64,000 nt of DNA from Ephemerocybe angulata (taxonomy: Eukaryota; Basidiomycota; Agaricomycetes; Agaricales; Psathyrellaceae): assembly GCA_013368325.1 (NCBI GenBank), contig JAACJK010000163.1, positions 3,534,001 to 3,598,000 on the forward strand. Reading direction: 5' to 3'. Shown here one piece after another: positions 47,285 through 59,029 of the stretch; position 1 is the first letter of the stretch, and the number at the start of each line of letters is the position of its first letter. The position numbers and the translations under genes were made by a program. Below the pieces are notes generated by a model that worked only from the letters and a program-made list of their open reading frames with translations, made no database searches and was not told the DNA's origin.

Positions 47285-49806
47285 TTAAAAGTCGTCCAGA
47301 TCTATCATCCCGTCCTCCTCTTCAGCCGGCGCCGGTGCCGACACCGCGTCCTTGGTTTCCTGCTCCACCTGCGGAGGGGGACTCGCGCTCCCCTCCTCAG
47401 AATCCAATCGACTTGCAGCTGCAGCTTTCGGCGGCGCGACGATATTCGAAAGCTTCCTCGGTCCCGGGACAGGACCCAACTTGATCTCTCGCCTGGTCGA
47501 ACAAAGGGCTTCCAGTTTCTGACGCTACATCGAGCAAAGAGAAAGAGAAACGGAAAAAGAAAGATGCAGTTAGGTTTGATGGTATAAGTCTGCGTGTGGG
47601 TAATAAAACGTACCTTGTTCTGCGAGTCCTCTGTGATCTCTCCCCTCCGATGTCCAGGTCGAAGCGTCGGATCGAACCCAAGCGACCGAATGACGCTCTG
47701 CGAGTACGCTTTCTTCGGTTTATTGAACTCTGCCACAACCGTGTCCTCCCCTTTCTTCTCTTTCCCTTTCTTACTCGCGCTCCCACTCGCGGCTTTCACA
47801 TCCACCTTACCCTTGCCCTTGCCTTTGGCCCCACTTTCCTTCGACCCAGATCCAGAACCAGAACCTGAAGCCGCCGCTTCCGACGCATCAAGACGCGCCT
47901 GCGCCGCCTCCCTAGCCTTAATAACAACCTCCATCCCCTCCCTATCCCTCTCCAACATCTTCTTAAGCTGCCTCTCCACCTCGTCGTTCGCGAGCTTCCT
48001 TTTCGCCTTCGCTTGCCCTTCCCTGCCCATGTTCTCTGAATTGAACATGGAGGCTTGGGAGTTTTTAACTATGTGGCCTGAGACTATGTATGTTGAGGAC
48101 GAGGAGGTCGAGGTGAGGGAGGGGGCGAGACCCCATTGGCGCGCGGGGTCATAGTCGTGTTTGCGTTTTACGACTGTGCTTGTGGACATGCCTCCAGTAC
48201 TGTGTGGTGGTCAGCGTCTTGTCTATGCGGTGTAATGGGCAGAGAGGAGGGAAGGTGGAAGGAAGGGAAGTGGGGATGGTACTTACCCTGCTGTAAACTC
48301 AGGCCTCGCAGCCCTCCGATGCTGCACGGCATTCTGCACATGGTATTCACAAACATCGCTCAGGCGCTTATCCACCCAGCTCCCACATACAGAGCCGTCC
48401 TTCTTCTTGACGGCGCACATCCCCAGGTCGCGCGCGCGCCCGAGGACGACAATAGAGGAGGCGCATTCCGGGGTCACCGCGAGGATGTTGTCTACTGGGT
48501 GTGGTTTGTCTGAGGATTTCTGGATTCCATTCTTGTTAGTTATCTAGGCTTTAAGTGAGATGTGGGACGTACTTGGTAGGGTTTTAGGATGCGGGGGTTG
48601 AGGAGGGCGATCACGTCTCCCTCTTTGAGTTTCTCAAGGCTCTCAAAAGCGCCTTTACTCCCACCCCTGTACACCTTCTCGGGGCGCTTGCCCCCGCTAT
48701 CCACGAGGTCCACGCTCTCCGCTTCGAAGAGTAGTAGAGAGAGGAAGGCGTCTCCGCGTACGACGGCTTTACCGCCCGTCGCGGAGGACTTGGTCCGCGC
48801 GCCAAAGTCGATGAGCTTCATGTTCATGTACTTTCGGCCTGTTGGTTTCGCCTGTTCCGCGGAGGGCTTTTTGGAGTTCTTCCATTTGTCGTTGGGCTTT
48901 GCAGATGATGGGTCACCTTCGAGGGCGACGGGGGCGCGGGTATATCGTATGGGCCCGCGTTCGGCGACGACGGCGATGGTCACCCAGTCCCCAGGGATGG
49001 GTACGTCGTAGTGCTGTTTGTCGGGCTGGAGGCGGATGCAGGAGTAGAGCTGGGAGGGGGAGAGGTAGTAGCGGCCGTAGAGGTGGTCTTTGAAGTCTTC
49101 ATGAGATATACTTCGTGACCTATAAGCAGCATCGTTAGCCATACTACACGTTAGAGAAAGGGTGGGTAGGGTACTTGAGAGCGATGTTGGAATGGGGCTC
49201 GAGCTTCTCGAAGGTGGGGTCGTCGGAGGGGGGTGTGTGGTCGTAAGGGCCTGGTTCGAAGTCTTGGATGAGCGCTAGGCGTTCGTCGCGTTTGACCGTG
49301 GAAGTGTCGTTATAGTCTTGTGCTGGGATTGCTTGGTCTGTGAAGGCGGTCGTGCGAATGACTGTGGACTCTTTCTCTACGGTTTCTGAGTCTTTGGTGA
49401 TTCTTGAGAGGTTTTCGAGGACGTTGGAAGGTTTTGAAGGCGGTGGTTGCGTGTTACTGGAGCTGGACATTGACTTTCGAGGTTGGCTCCCGCTTGCTAC
49501 TGCAGCCCGTTTGAAGGCTGGCTGCGGCACAGGCTGGCGCTGCGGTGCTGGCTGCTCTGTCTTTCTCTTCTTTCCTGTGCTCTGTAAGTACATAAGCTGA
49601 AATATATGACAACACCACGTACTCGGAGACGGTGTTTCTGGGACCAGCAGCTTCGGTTCTGGCCGTTTTCTCTTGGGTGACCCTGGGGGCTTTGCTACCA
49701 CTGTTTCTGGTAGTTCTCCGAGCTCTGCCTGCAGTGCTGCAATCTTCTTTGCTATTTCTTCCTTCCTCTGGCGCTCCTGTTGGATGCGGTGGCTGGACGA
49801 GTCCAT
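47285..49806 (-). CDS. MCM10: DNA replication protein MCM10
   Basis: Several exons; ATG at 49806, stop at 47285. N-terminal coiled coil (ERQRKEEIAKKIAALQAELG); then the conserved OB-fold region starting SRSISHEDFKDHLYGRYYLS and continuing through IPGDWVTIAVVAERGPIRY; then the Mcm10 zinc finger, LGMCAVKKKDGSVCGSWVDK followed by VCEYHVQNA. The C-terminal part is lower complexity (Gly/Ser/Lys) and ends in an acidic IDLDDF. The protein bridges the CMG helicase and polymerase alpha at origins and forks. A longer in-frame start at 50040 would add a valine-run made by a GAC/GTC microsatellite and is unlikely. It is convergent with ASF1, with a gap of about 200 bases. Confidence 0.93.
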
Positions 49807-49930
49807 GGTGGTCGTCGTTGAGAACGCGGATCCGAGTCGCGACGCGCCTGGCAGACGCGATATGGCGCCAGGCACGTGCAGTGATCGATCGTGGGAGTCG
49901 GGGCGGTCCCCCTTTCTGAGCCTTTCTGTC

Positions 49931-50016
49931 GCTCCCCTGGCCTGCTCGACGACGAGGACGACAGCGACGACGAGACCGACGACAACGACGAAGACGACGA
50001 CGACGACAGGAATTAC
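49931..50016 (+). repeat. GAC-rich trinucleotide microsatellite
   Basis: Runs of GAC, GAG and GAA triplets between the divergent MCM10 and RasGEF starts. It reads as Asp/Glu runs on plus and Val runs on minus in frame with MCM10, but is most likely untranslated promoter sequence. Confidence 0.7.
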
Positions 50017-50211
50017 GCCTTCCTTATACCACTCCGCCATTCCGTATCTCTAGCTGCACCTCTTCGAACTTTCTCTTCATCTCACATCGTCACTTGGAGG
50101 ACCTTGTACTATTTATTCCTATAGCCTCTTAGCATGTTCTCTTGATTCTCGACTTTGGACCTGCTCTACACCGCTTCTACACACACACACGCTTCGATAC
50201 CGATTTCGACT

Positions 50212-53200
50212 ATGCCAGTTGCACAACCCGTTCCTGAGGAGCTTGTCGCCCCAGAGGAACCCTTGGACCCAAAGCAGGCCGTTCCAGTGATTGAAACGGA
50301 GGAGCCGGAGAACGGATCTTCCCCAGAGCTCTCAAACTCCTACCTCCACCCTCCAGGCCTCGAGATGGACGAGGAGAAGCATGCTTTTACGCTCTCTGAT
50401 GTCGTGAACGAGGACGACCAGACCATCGAGCCCTGGCCAGTTGAGCTGGCTGGCGTGGACATCAACATTGCTCGTGAGTCCCCTGTCAAATCTACGGGAT
50501 GTATAATTGACTTTCTACAGCCGATGGCACGTTTATCGAGACGTCGTCGGGTCCTGCAGCACGCGAGCTCAAGCGCAGATACGACCAGCGCTTCGGCGTC
50601 TCGCTCAGCGTTCGATCGCCGTACGCGATTACCGCGTTTGTGAACCAACACGGCAAACAAATGTTTCGCGTGGGGTAAGCTTTCGATCGTATCCCTCGAG
50701 CGGAAAGGCTTATGCGTCTCCAGCCACCGTGAACTCTCTGCTCCCGCCGCCTCCTCCGCCGAGGTCGCCGCCGAAGTGGAAGACCGCCTGACCCAGAGCA
50801 AGGCGACCCAGAGCAAGGCGTCCACCGAGGTATCCCAGTCGCCCCAGCGCAACAAACGCCGCTCGCGCATGAGCATGCATACCCTCTTCCCGCCCAACGT
50901 CTTCATGACGCACAGACCGTCGACCACAACGTCCTCGACGAGCTCTGCCCCGAAGAAACTCCGCAAAGCCAGGTCCATTCCTGACATGGCCAGCATCGGC
51001 GGGGAGGTCAACGAGCACGGGGAGCTGGCCAGCGGGTCCACCTACGTCCCCACCCATACAGGCCGAGCGCACTCGCAGAGCGTGACGGCGGTCGACATGC
51101 CTCGCTTCTCCCAATCAAGCCTGGTATCCCCCCCTCCGCGAAACAGCGACTTCTTCGGTGATGTGATGGACTGGTTTACGCCCGCATCCAGCTCGGCCAC
51201 GAGCTTCTCGTCTCAAAGCTTTCTCTCAGGCACCCCCTCGCTGGTGCACACCGACAGCAGCGATTCGCGGCCCATCATCGCCCACCCCTTCGGTGTCGGC
51301 GTCTCTTATGAAACCCCGCTCAAGAGGCCGCCTGCGCCCTACGACCCACAGTACCTCCCCGCCCCGCGCCACGTCCGCCTCATGCAGTCCTTCGAGTCCG
51401 GCCTGACTGCCCGCCAGGACGATCCCCAGGTCCCCATTGCCGAGAGCCTGACCACGACGCCGGAGGTGGATGGCCACCGCCCCGCGTCCGCGATCCGACT
51501 GATGCATACCCATCGCTCCGTGAACGAAGCCCCCTCGCGTCCGTCGTCCACGTACGAGCCGCCAGCCGAGGCCTCCATGCTCTCCGCATACGCCACGAGC
51601 GTCTTTGACGTACTGCAGACCTACCGCGGACTGCCCAATCTCGATAAGCTCGCCGACGCGCAGGTCGCGACCGTCAAGATCTCGCTGTCTACCGACCTCT
51701 CTGCTGTACCACGAGACGACCCGCGGTTCGTGATCTGGGGCGAGAGCGTGGACTTTGACTACAACTTCGATGGGCACAGCGCTTCCCGCGATAGCATAAC
51801 ATCTGATTCCGTCTCCAGCAAGAGAAGGGGCAGCAAGGTCTCGAGGGCAAAAAGTCCGGAGGCCTCGAACCGCGGTGCCAGTCCTCGGAGTCGGATACTG
51901 TTGGCGGCGACGATTGAGAGATGGGTTGCACAGCTCACGAGCGACTTGAACTATGACGACCTCTTGGACTTCTTCCTCACGTATCGCTCGTATATCAGCG
52001 GTGTGGATTTGTGCCATATCTTGATCTCGCGGTTCCAGTGGGCACTGCAGCAGCCGAAGAACTCGCAGGACGAGTCGGTGCGGCAGGTCGTGCGTGTGCG
52101 GACGTTTGTGGCAATCCGGTTTTGGCTTGTGACTTTTTTCACTGTGGATTTTATACCCAACCGTGAACTTCGGCTACTGGTGGCGAATTGGTTGAATACC
52201 CTCATTCACGACCCTCTTCTAAAACAACATCCGGATAGCTTGGTAAGTTATGATTAACTCTTGGTTGAAGGTTACTTGTCCTGATGTTTTGTCTCTAGGG
52301 TATTGTGCGACGGCTTGCTAAAGTCGCCAAGGAATGCAAGCAGGAACATGTGCATACGAGCAAAGATTCCAAGGAGCGATCGAAGAGCATCTCTGTTCCC
52401 AAGTCGGAAAAGGTCAAGACGCATCTTCTGGGTCAGAAGTTCGCCGAGGCGGTGATGAAGGACGATGAAGATTCCGATGTCGACCTCGATTTCCTTCCTG
52501 ATGAAGCGAAAGTGGACGACCCTGACGCTAGTGGCAACGATCCGGCCAATGCGCATCTGGCGGCTGGGCATGTTGGGGCGGGCTTGTCCCTTGCAAGGCC
52601 GACGTCCTTGCCATTATCCTCATTCAATATTTTGCAACGGATGGACCAACCTCCTGGTCCAGCGTCTGATGTGGAGGCGACCGCTGCGCAGCTTGCGATC
52701 TCTCTTCCGATGCATAATAGTGCCCTGTCGCGTGCGTTCGTCAAGACGATAGGTCGGCTCGGTCGTCTCAAAAGGGTCCTTCATTCCCGCTCGAGTGCGC
52801 GCAACTCGATCAGTACGTGTACCGACGTCTCGGCTTTTGATATGGAGCTCAACACGTCGCGAGACCTGCTCAACGTGAATGGTGGAGTCGAACGGTATCT
52901 CAAGGGCCTTGAGCCTTCACTATCCCGTGCCAGCACCTCGGTGACATCTGGATCCATGTCTCCCCCACACCCTGTATCCTTCCCTCGCGCATCGATAGCA
53001 CTTCAGTCCGTCTCTTCTGCGTCACTAGCGCACGCTTCTGCTGCCACCGCCTCCCCAGCTTCACCTCCCTCGTCACCTCTTTCCTCTCCGCCCCGGATAC
53101 AATCCTCCCTTCCTCAGGAACCTATGACTCCGACTACCCCTACTGCAAAGCGATACCCCATCCGCGACTCATCTCTAGACCCGTCCCCTTCGGCATCGCC

Positions 53201-55487
53201 GTCAAAACCCGTCCTCTCTGACTCCGACGACACGTCTGATGACCAAGAGGAAGAATCACAGAGCTCGTTCTTGCCTACACCGCCTCCAGAAGACCCCGAT
53301 CGATTATCGTTTGGCGTCTCGCAGTCGATACACAGGAATATGGTGGACAACGTCTCTTTGGCGCCGTCGTTCCGACCTGAGTCTATCAGGTCTTTCGCGT
53401 CGTCGACGGGATCGCTTGGGGAGGTTCTGGACGGGGAAGGCAGCATGAAGCCCATGTTCTCGAGGATGGGGGCGTACGAGCCTTTTGATATTGTGTCGCT
53501 TGATGAGTTTGATATGTCGGATACGTCGTCGGAAGTGCACGAGTCGGAGCCTGGACCGTCTGTGCCGCCTGGGCTGCGGAAGCAGGCTCGGAAGCTGCCT
53601 ATGCGAAAGGACTTTGAGTTCTTGCCGCGGCGGTCAGAGATCTCGTCTATGGGCATCGTCTCCCGTGCGTCTGTGGTGAGTGGCCCGAGCTCGAATACGT
53701 CGTCGGCGTCGGCGACGGGGCTGGGGGGTAATATTCAACAATGGCAGATGAATGCGCTGCTGGATAGTTTGAGTGTTGATGGGGAGGACGGAGATGTGGA
53801 TGCTGCGTTGAAGAGGTTGGAGGGGCAGATTAATCCGCAGAAGATGAAAGAGAAGAGATCGAAGGTTGATGGATGGGTGAAGCAGATTCAGGCGAGGTTG
53901 GCGGCGGGGGATTATGATGATAATGAGGAGTCGAGGTTTCCTGCGGATTCGGATGAGGAGGACGGGGAAGGTGAGGAGGGTGAGGAGAGGGATGGAGGAG
54001 AGGATGAGGATGATGAGAAGCATGAGAGTGTGAGTCAGCATAATGTGGTGCTGTATCCACCGGGGCTGGAGAACGGGGACTTGGAGGCGGGGCAGGAGAA
54101 TGGGGAGAACCCGCACACGCCGATACCTACGCCGCAGGCGTTGTCGGTGCCTGGGCTTTCGTCGTCGTCGTCGTCCTCGGAGGTGGGGTCGAGCACGCGG
54201 TCGGAGGGGGCGTCGAGGCCTGCTGTGGAGGAAGCAGTTCCTGTTGAGATTTTGCGGAGTCGGGTGTCGACAATTTTGCCTCCTGTGCCGGGCCCTGATT
54301 TGCCTGTTATTCCGGCCTCGAGGATCGCGGCACAGGAAGCGCTGCGGGTGCATCAGTCTTTCATTCTGAGTCATCGGGCGCATACGTTGGCGGAGCATTT
54401 TAGTATGATTGACCGGGACTTGTTTATGGGCGTGAAGTTTGAGGAGTTGATGTCACCGGAGGAGTGGTTGGCGGCGGAGGAGGTGAATGTGTATGATTGG
54501 GCGCAGTATTTGAAGGATCGGGCGACGTGGAAGGCGGAGGGGAGGAATGCAGAGAAGACGACGGCGCTTGCTGCTGTTAGGGCGAGGTTTAACTTGATGG
54601 CGAACTTTGTGGTGTCGGAGGTTGTGTTGACGCAGCCGGGTCAGAGGGCGTTGGTTGTTGCCAAGTTTATTCGGATTGCTTGGGTGCGTTGGATTTGTGT
54701 TGTCTTTCTATGGTTCTCAGGGCTGACAGTGGTTGGGATGTAGAAATCGTATCAGCTGAGCAACTTCAATACCTTGGTTGCGATCCTCGCTGCGCTGCAG
54801 GGCGACAAGGTCGCGCAGGCGATGCGCAAGTCAGGGTGGAACAAAGTGGGAAACTTTGAGACCAGGATTTATCGCGATTTGAAGGTGTTTGTGAGCAGTG
54901 CGAATGGGTTCTCAGTTATTCGGTCTGCGATCGAGTCGATTGTGGATGCGAAGCCGATGGAGAATGGGTCGCATTCGCATTCGGCGGCGGGGAGTTCGGG
55001 GGATGGGATGAGTAAGGGGAAGGGCGGGGCGGAGGCGAGGCCGAGTGTTCCAACTGCTTGTGTTCCTTTCATTGGTGCGTTTCTCTTTTTGAAGGGTCTG
55101 ACATTGCACGATGCTTATGGGTATGTCGACCTAGGTGTCTATTTGGCGCAGCTCAATAGATTGAAGCGCCTACCGGACCTTATCGACCCAACGTCCCCCA
55201 ACGAAACAGTCGGCACGAATCTAGCAACGGGCGACTTCGACCCTCCTGCCCATCCAGAGGTCTTCGACGCCCTTGCCCCTCTACCGCCGGGGATGCGGAT
55301 CGAGCCGCTTGTGAATGTGCATAAGCAGAGGAAGATTGCGGCTGTCGTGAAGAGTCTTGTGGCTGGGCAGCATATTGCCAGTCGGGTGCAGTTTGGGGTT
55401 GATAAGAAGCTTTTCGGGAGGTGTTTGAGGTTGAGGGCGCTGGATCCGGAGATGGTGCAGAGGGCTATGGGGGTTTATTCTGATTGA
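50212..55487 (+). CDS. Ras-family guanine-nucleotide exchange factor, Lte1-like
   Basis: Exons 50212-50473, 50521-50674, 50724-52242, 52299-54683 and 54744-55487 join to 1,687 residues. A conserved N-terminal patch reads PYAITAFVNQHGKQMFRVGH (about residue 120). The RasGEF N-terminal (REM) motif lies at about 530-640 (ERWVAQLTSDLNYDDLLDFF, then LTYRSYISGVDLCHIL). A long acidic and Ser-rich middle separates it from the catalytic RasGEF domain at about 1,320-1,687 (HTLAEHFSMIDRDLF, FVVSEVVLTQPGQRALVVAK, LKGLTLHDAYGYVDL). REM far from the catalytic domain with a long linker is the layout of Lte1, which acts in mitotic exit in yeast; the target GTPase here is unknown. Shares a divergent promoter of about 400 bases with MCM10. 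Confidence 0.9.
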
Positions 55488-56031
55488 TTTCTCTTTTCTG
55501 CTTTTTTCCCTCCCTTCTTGAAGGTTCTTCGACAACCACTACGAAGACGACGACGAGGAGTTCTTTTCGCTTGATTGATGATGATTACGTTGAATGTGAA
55601 CGAGTGGGTTATGACGGATTCCTTCATGATATGTATCGTTATTTTTTCGTCTCTTGGCGCGTCCTATGTTACCTTTCCCCCCACCCTTGACGATTCGACT
55701 TGTATGGTACATTTCTTGTGGAGGCTCTTTTCTTTATATCTAGTTTAGTGTATTAGACTTCTCTTCTTCCCATTACATCGCTTCTTTTGACTTTTGAGTT
55801 CGGTTTAGCCCCCCACTTTCTTCTTTGTCTTTTTTCCTTGGCCGTTGTCCTGATTGCATGCCTTGTTGCAAATATTGAGTATAATTTATGGCGTACATTG
55901 ATGAATCTAGCCTAGTCTTTGGCTCTGCTCGACGTCTAAATGTGGGAACTGATTGTGCCCACAGAGCGCCCACAGAATCCGATGTGTGCAATCGAGGACA
56001 GTGCTGTGCAGTACGTTTGTTTCCTTCCTTC
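55488..56031. other. intergenic, 3' flank of RasGEF and promoter of NACHT gene
   Basis: 544 bases, T/C-rich on the plus strand. An in-frame ATG at 55888 would extend the NACHT protein by 48 residues; it was not used because the extension is not protein-like and the ATG at 56032 starts the typical basic N-terminus. Confidence 0.45.
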
Positions 56032-58285
56032 ATGTCGTCTTCCACTCTCAAGTCTCTCTTGAAAGCCTTCAAGTCCAAGAAGCCCAAAAAGTCGGGCTCA
56101 AACTTACAGCCAGTCGGCTCAGTGTCGACGGGCGTCGTAGACTCGACAATTCAAGCGTCTTCCAGTAGTCCCACCGCCAGTAACGACCCGACCGGGGCAC
56201 CATCCTTCTTCAACAAAGCGAGCAATTTTCATATTCAAGATTTCAAGTATGTCGAAGTGAAGAATCAAGCGAGTGCCAAAAGCTCAGGTAGGTTGACAAT
56301 TCAAAAACGGATGCTAGCTGGATTAAGTGATGACCATCCTCAGGCTGGGATTTGCTCGTCGAAAAGACGGCCCACACGGCGCTCTACGACTCTGCCACCC
56401 GTTTCGACCGCCCGAAATGCGACGAGGACACTCGAGTCGAGGTCTTGTCAGAGATAATGGGATGGGTCCAGGATCAAGAAGCGCCCACCCGACTGCTGTG
56501 CATGACTGGGCCTGCAGGCGCAGGCAAGTCTGCGATACAGCAAACGATCGCTGAGCAGTGTTCTCGTCTCGGCATTTTGGCAGCTTCGTTTTTCTTTGGG
56601 GCAACCGATGAGGCGCGGAACGATGCCCTGCCTGTTGCAGCGACGATAGCATACCAGCTCTGCCTCACTTCAGCTACCCTCCGGTCGTCGATCAGCGCGG
56701 TGGTGGACCAAGATCCTCTCATATTTACCAAGTCCATCGAGAAACAGGTGACTACGCTTATAGTCAACCCTGTACTCCACCTCCAAGCGGCGAATCTAAG
56801 CCTCGTCGACCTCCCATATGTCATTCTCATCGATGGCTTGGACGAATGCAAAACGGAAGCACGACAAGCCGAGCTCCTGGAAGCAATCGACTCCTGCATC
56901 ACATCAAATAAGCTACTCCCCTTTCGTGTATTCGTCGCCAGCAGGCCAGAGCTCGTCATCTTCAATGCCCTGCAGCCTTACGGGCACCTTCACCAAGTGG
57001 CGTATCACATCCAGCTGGACAACAAGTACAACCCAGACTTCGATATTGAACGGTATTTCCGAAGGAGATTTCGGGAGATCGCTCGTCGATGTCGCGATCT
57101 CCAGGCGCAAGGACATTTGTGGCCAAGCCAGACAGACCTGACCTCCCTCGTCGTCGCTGCTTCGGGGCAATTTATCTATGCCGCGACTGTCGTACGATAC
57201 GTCGAGGAGCCTCGTGATTCTCCTGTGAAGAGGTTAAAGGCGGTACTGTCTTGGACTCTGGGCGCTACCACCAGTCATCCCTTGTCCTCCCTCGATGAGC
57301 TGTACCGCCAAATCCTACTTAAAGCACGCCACATCTACCGGGACATCGACAATAGCAGGGAGGACTTGGTGATGCTGATCAGAATGGCGCTCGATACTCT
57401 CCTCAGGGAGTGTTATAATCGCGACAAAATATTGTTCTCTGAGCTGGGCGGGGTGGACTCCCTTCTTTACGACCTTCGCTCTCTTCTTTTCATCAGCAGA
57501 CCTTCTGAAGAGACGGATAAGCTTCCTACTGAAGGAGCTCAAAAGCCCGTCGCGCTTCAGGCCCACCACTGGACGTTCATTGAATTCCTCTCGGATGAAC
57601 GCAGAGCAAAAGACTTATTTGTCTGCGCTGGAGAGTATACAGACTACGCCGCCGGGTCTTGTTTGGCCTATGTGGATCGGATAATTGCATGTGGTAAGTT
57701 CATCCTTTAAGATTAGACGCTTCCACGGTCTTATCATCTTCTTATACAAGACGAAGGCACCGTGAGGAAAGACAATCCTATGCTGTCTTCCTGTGCTTGG
57801 ATTTTCCACCACCTCATCTCCACTTCTTGGATGGGCTTGAGGACGATAGGGGCCATTGAAAGATTGTTGGAGTTGAACTGGTGGGACTGGCTTTCTTTGG
57901 ATTACACACCTATGGGTGGCAAGCTCGTATATCACTACTGCATAATCATTCCCATGGTGCAGGTGTGTCCCACCTCTTATTAGGCTCTGTTGTCGGTGGC
58001 TGGGAAGCTAACCCATTGAATTTGAAACAGCATGCCCTTTCCTATCGGTATAACAGGCCCGAGCTGGGCAAGCAGCTCGCAGCCTCCTGGGAAACCTGGG
58101 TGAGGTCATCGGGGATCTTGGATTTGTACAGGCGGAAAACGAGGCCTGCTAGCCCACCAGATTTTCAAGAGTGCGAGCGTTGTGGGTTGGTGGTAGTGAA
58201 AGACAGGCCGGATGCAGTACTATGTGCCCCTCGCCAAGTGACCTTCGATGTTCCACCTTCCCTGCCACCCCCCTCATCCCTTTGA
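56032..58285 (+). CDS. NACHT NTPase, NLR-like, without WD40 repeats
   Basis: Start ATG at 56032 (MSSSTLKSLLKAFKSKKPKK). The second exon (about 56343-57692) carries the NACHT: Walker A GPAGAGKS (about 56515), Walker B YVILIDGLDEC (about 56820), VFVASRPE, then the helical part with LSSLDELYRQILLKA. An intron (donor GTAAGT at 57693) is followed by an exon beginning DEGTVRKDNPM. The 57800-58020 region changes frame and its exon limits are unclear. The last exon ends in RYNRPELGKQLAASWETWV and a tail with a CxxC and a later Cys (FQECERCGLVVVKDRPDAVL), stop at 58285. No repeat domain follows. The family acts as a signal-dependent NTPase switch; ligand and effector are unknown. Unrelated in detail to the NLR at 1-4738 apart from the NACHT. 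Confidence 0.8.
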
Positions 58286-59029
58286 CTCCCGGAGACGTCG
58301 GAAACAGGAAGGTGGCCTTAGGCCTATCACGGGATTCCTGCAACAGGGCGGGATACCGAAACGAACACTGACAGCGGCTTTCTAGGATGATGGCCATAGA
58401 TGCAGTGCCGTGTCAATCTCTGTGCCCTCTCAATCGTGCCACAACTGACGCAACGGGCGGCAGAATCTTCCTTCCCATATATTCTTTCTAGATGGTACTC
58501 ATGCGAGGAAGATAATAACAGTTAGCCAATCATCTACCAAGGACTGAGTAGCGCATTGTTTGCACTGCAATACAATTCTCCAATTTACTTATGTCACAGG
58601 AGTAGGCTTCTGACGCACTTACATAGGCTGGACTATTTGATTACTCTGTAAAGCACGAAAGCACCATCGAAACAGCACTCACGCAAACAATCAGTGTCTA
58701 GTCCCCCAGGACCCCATTCCACGTTGCACTCGCACTTCCAACAGCATGGAATCCCTCCTCAAATCCAAATCGGTAGGAACTCCCTCTCCGACTCAATAAC
58801 CTCGGATGCACCATAGTGCACAGATAGACATATGCACTTAACGCTCAGCACATGGAATTTTGGACGAAGTTTGCCAAAAGTTTGCCAATATTGCCAATGT
58901 GGAGTTTAATTGACGCCGGCAATTTCCACAATCATACTCCCACGACACCGAAAAGTCGAATTGCAGGAACTTGATTCCATCGTGCTGCTTTGTCTTCGCC
59001 ACCGCCCCAATCCCCCACCGACATAACTC
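58286..59029. other. intergenic, possible upstream exon of F-box gene
   Basis: A short frame with ATG at 58745 (MESLLKSKS) ends at a GTAGGA donor and might be a 5' exon, but no in-frame acceptor was found. Nothing else. Confidence 0.35.

Noticed and set aside
49807..50040. Upstream ATG extending MCM10 with a valine-rich membrane-like helix
   Set aside because: The helix is produced by the GAC/GTC microsatellite; MCM10 is a soluble nuclear protein and the ATG at 49806 starts a coiled coil.
53634..54398. 254-codon Arg-rich minus frame
   Set aside because: Antisense to the Ser/Glu-rich linker of the RasGEF gene, which has clear domains and splice sites on plus.
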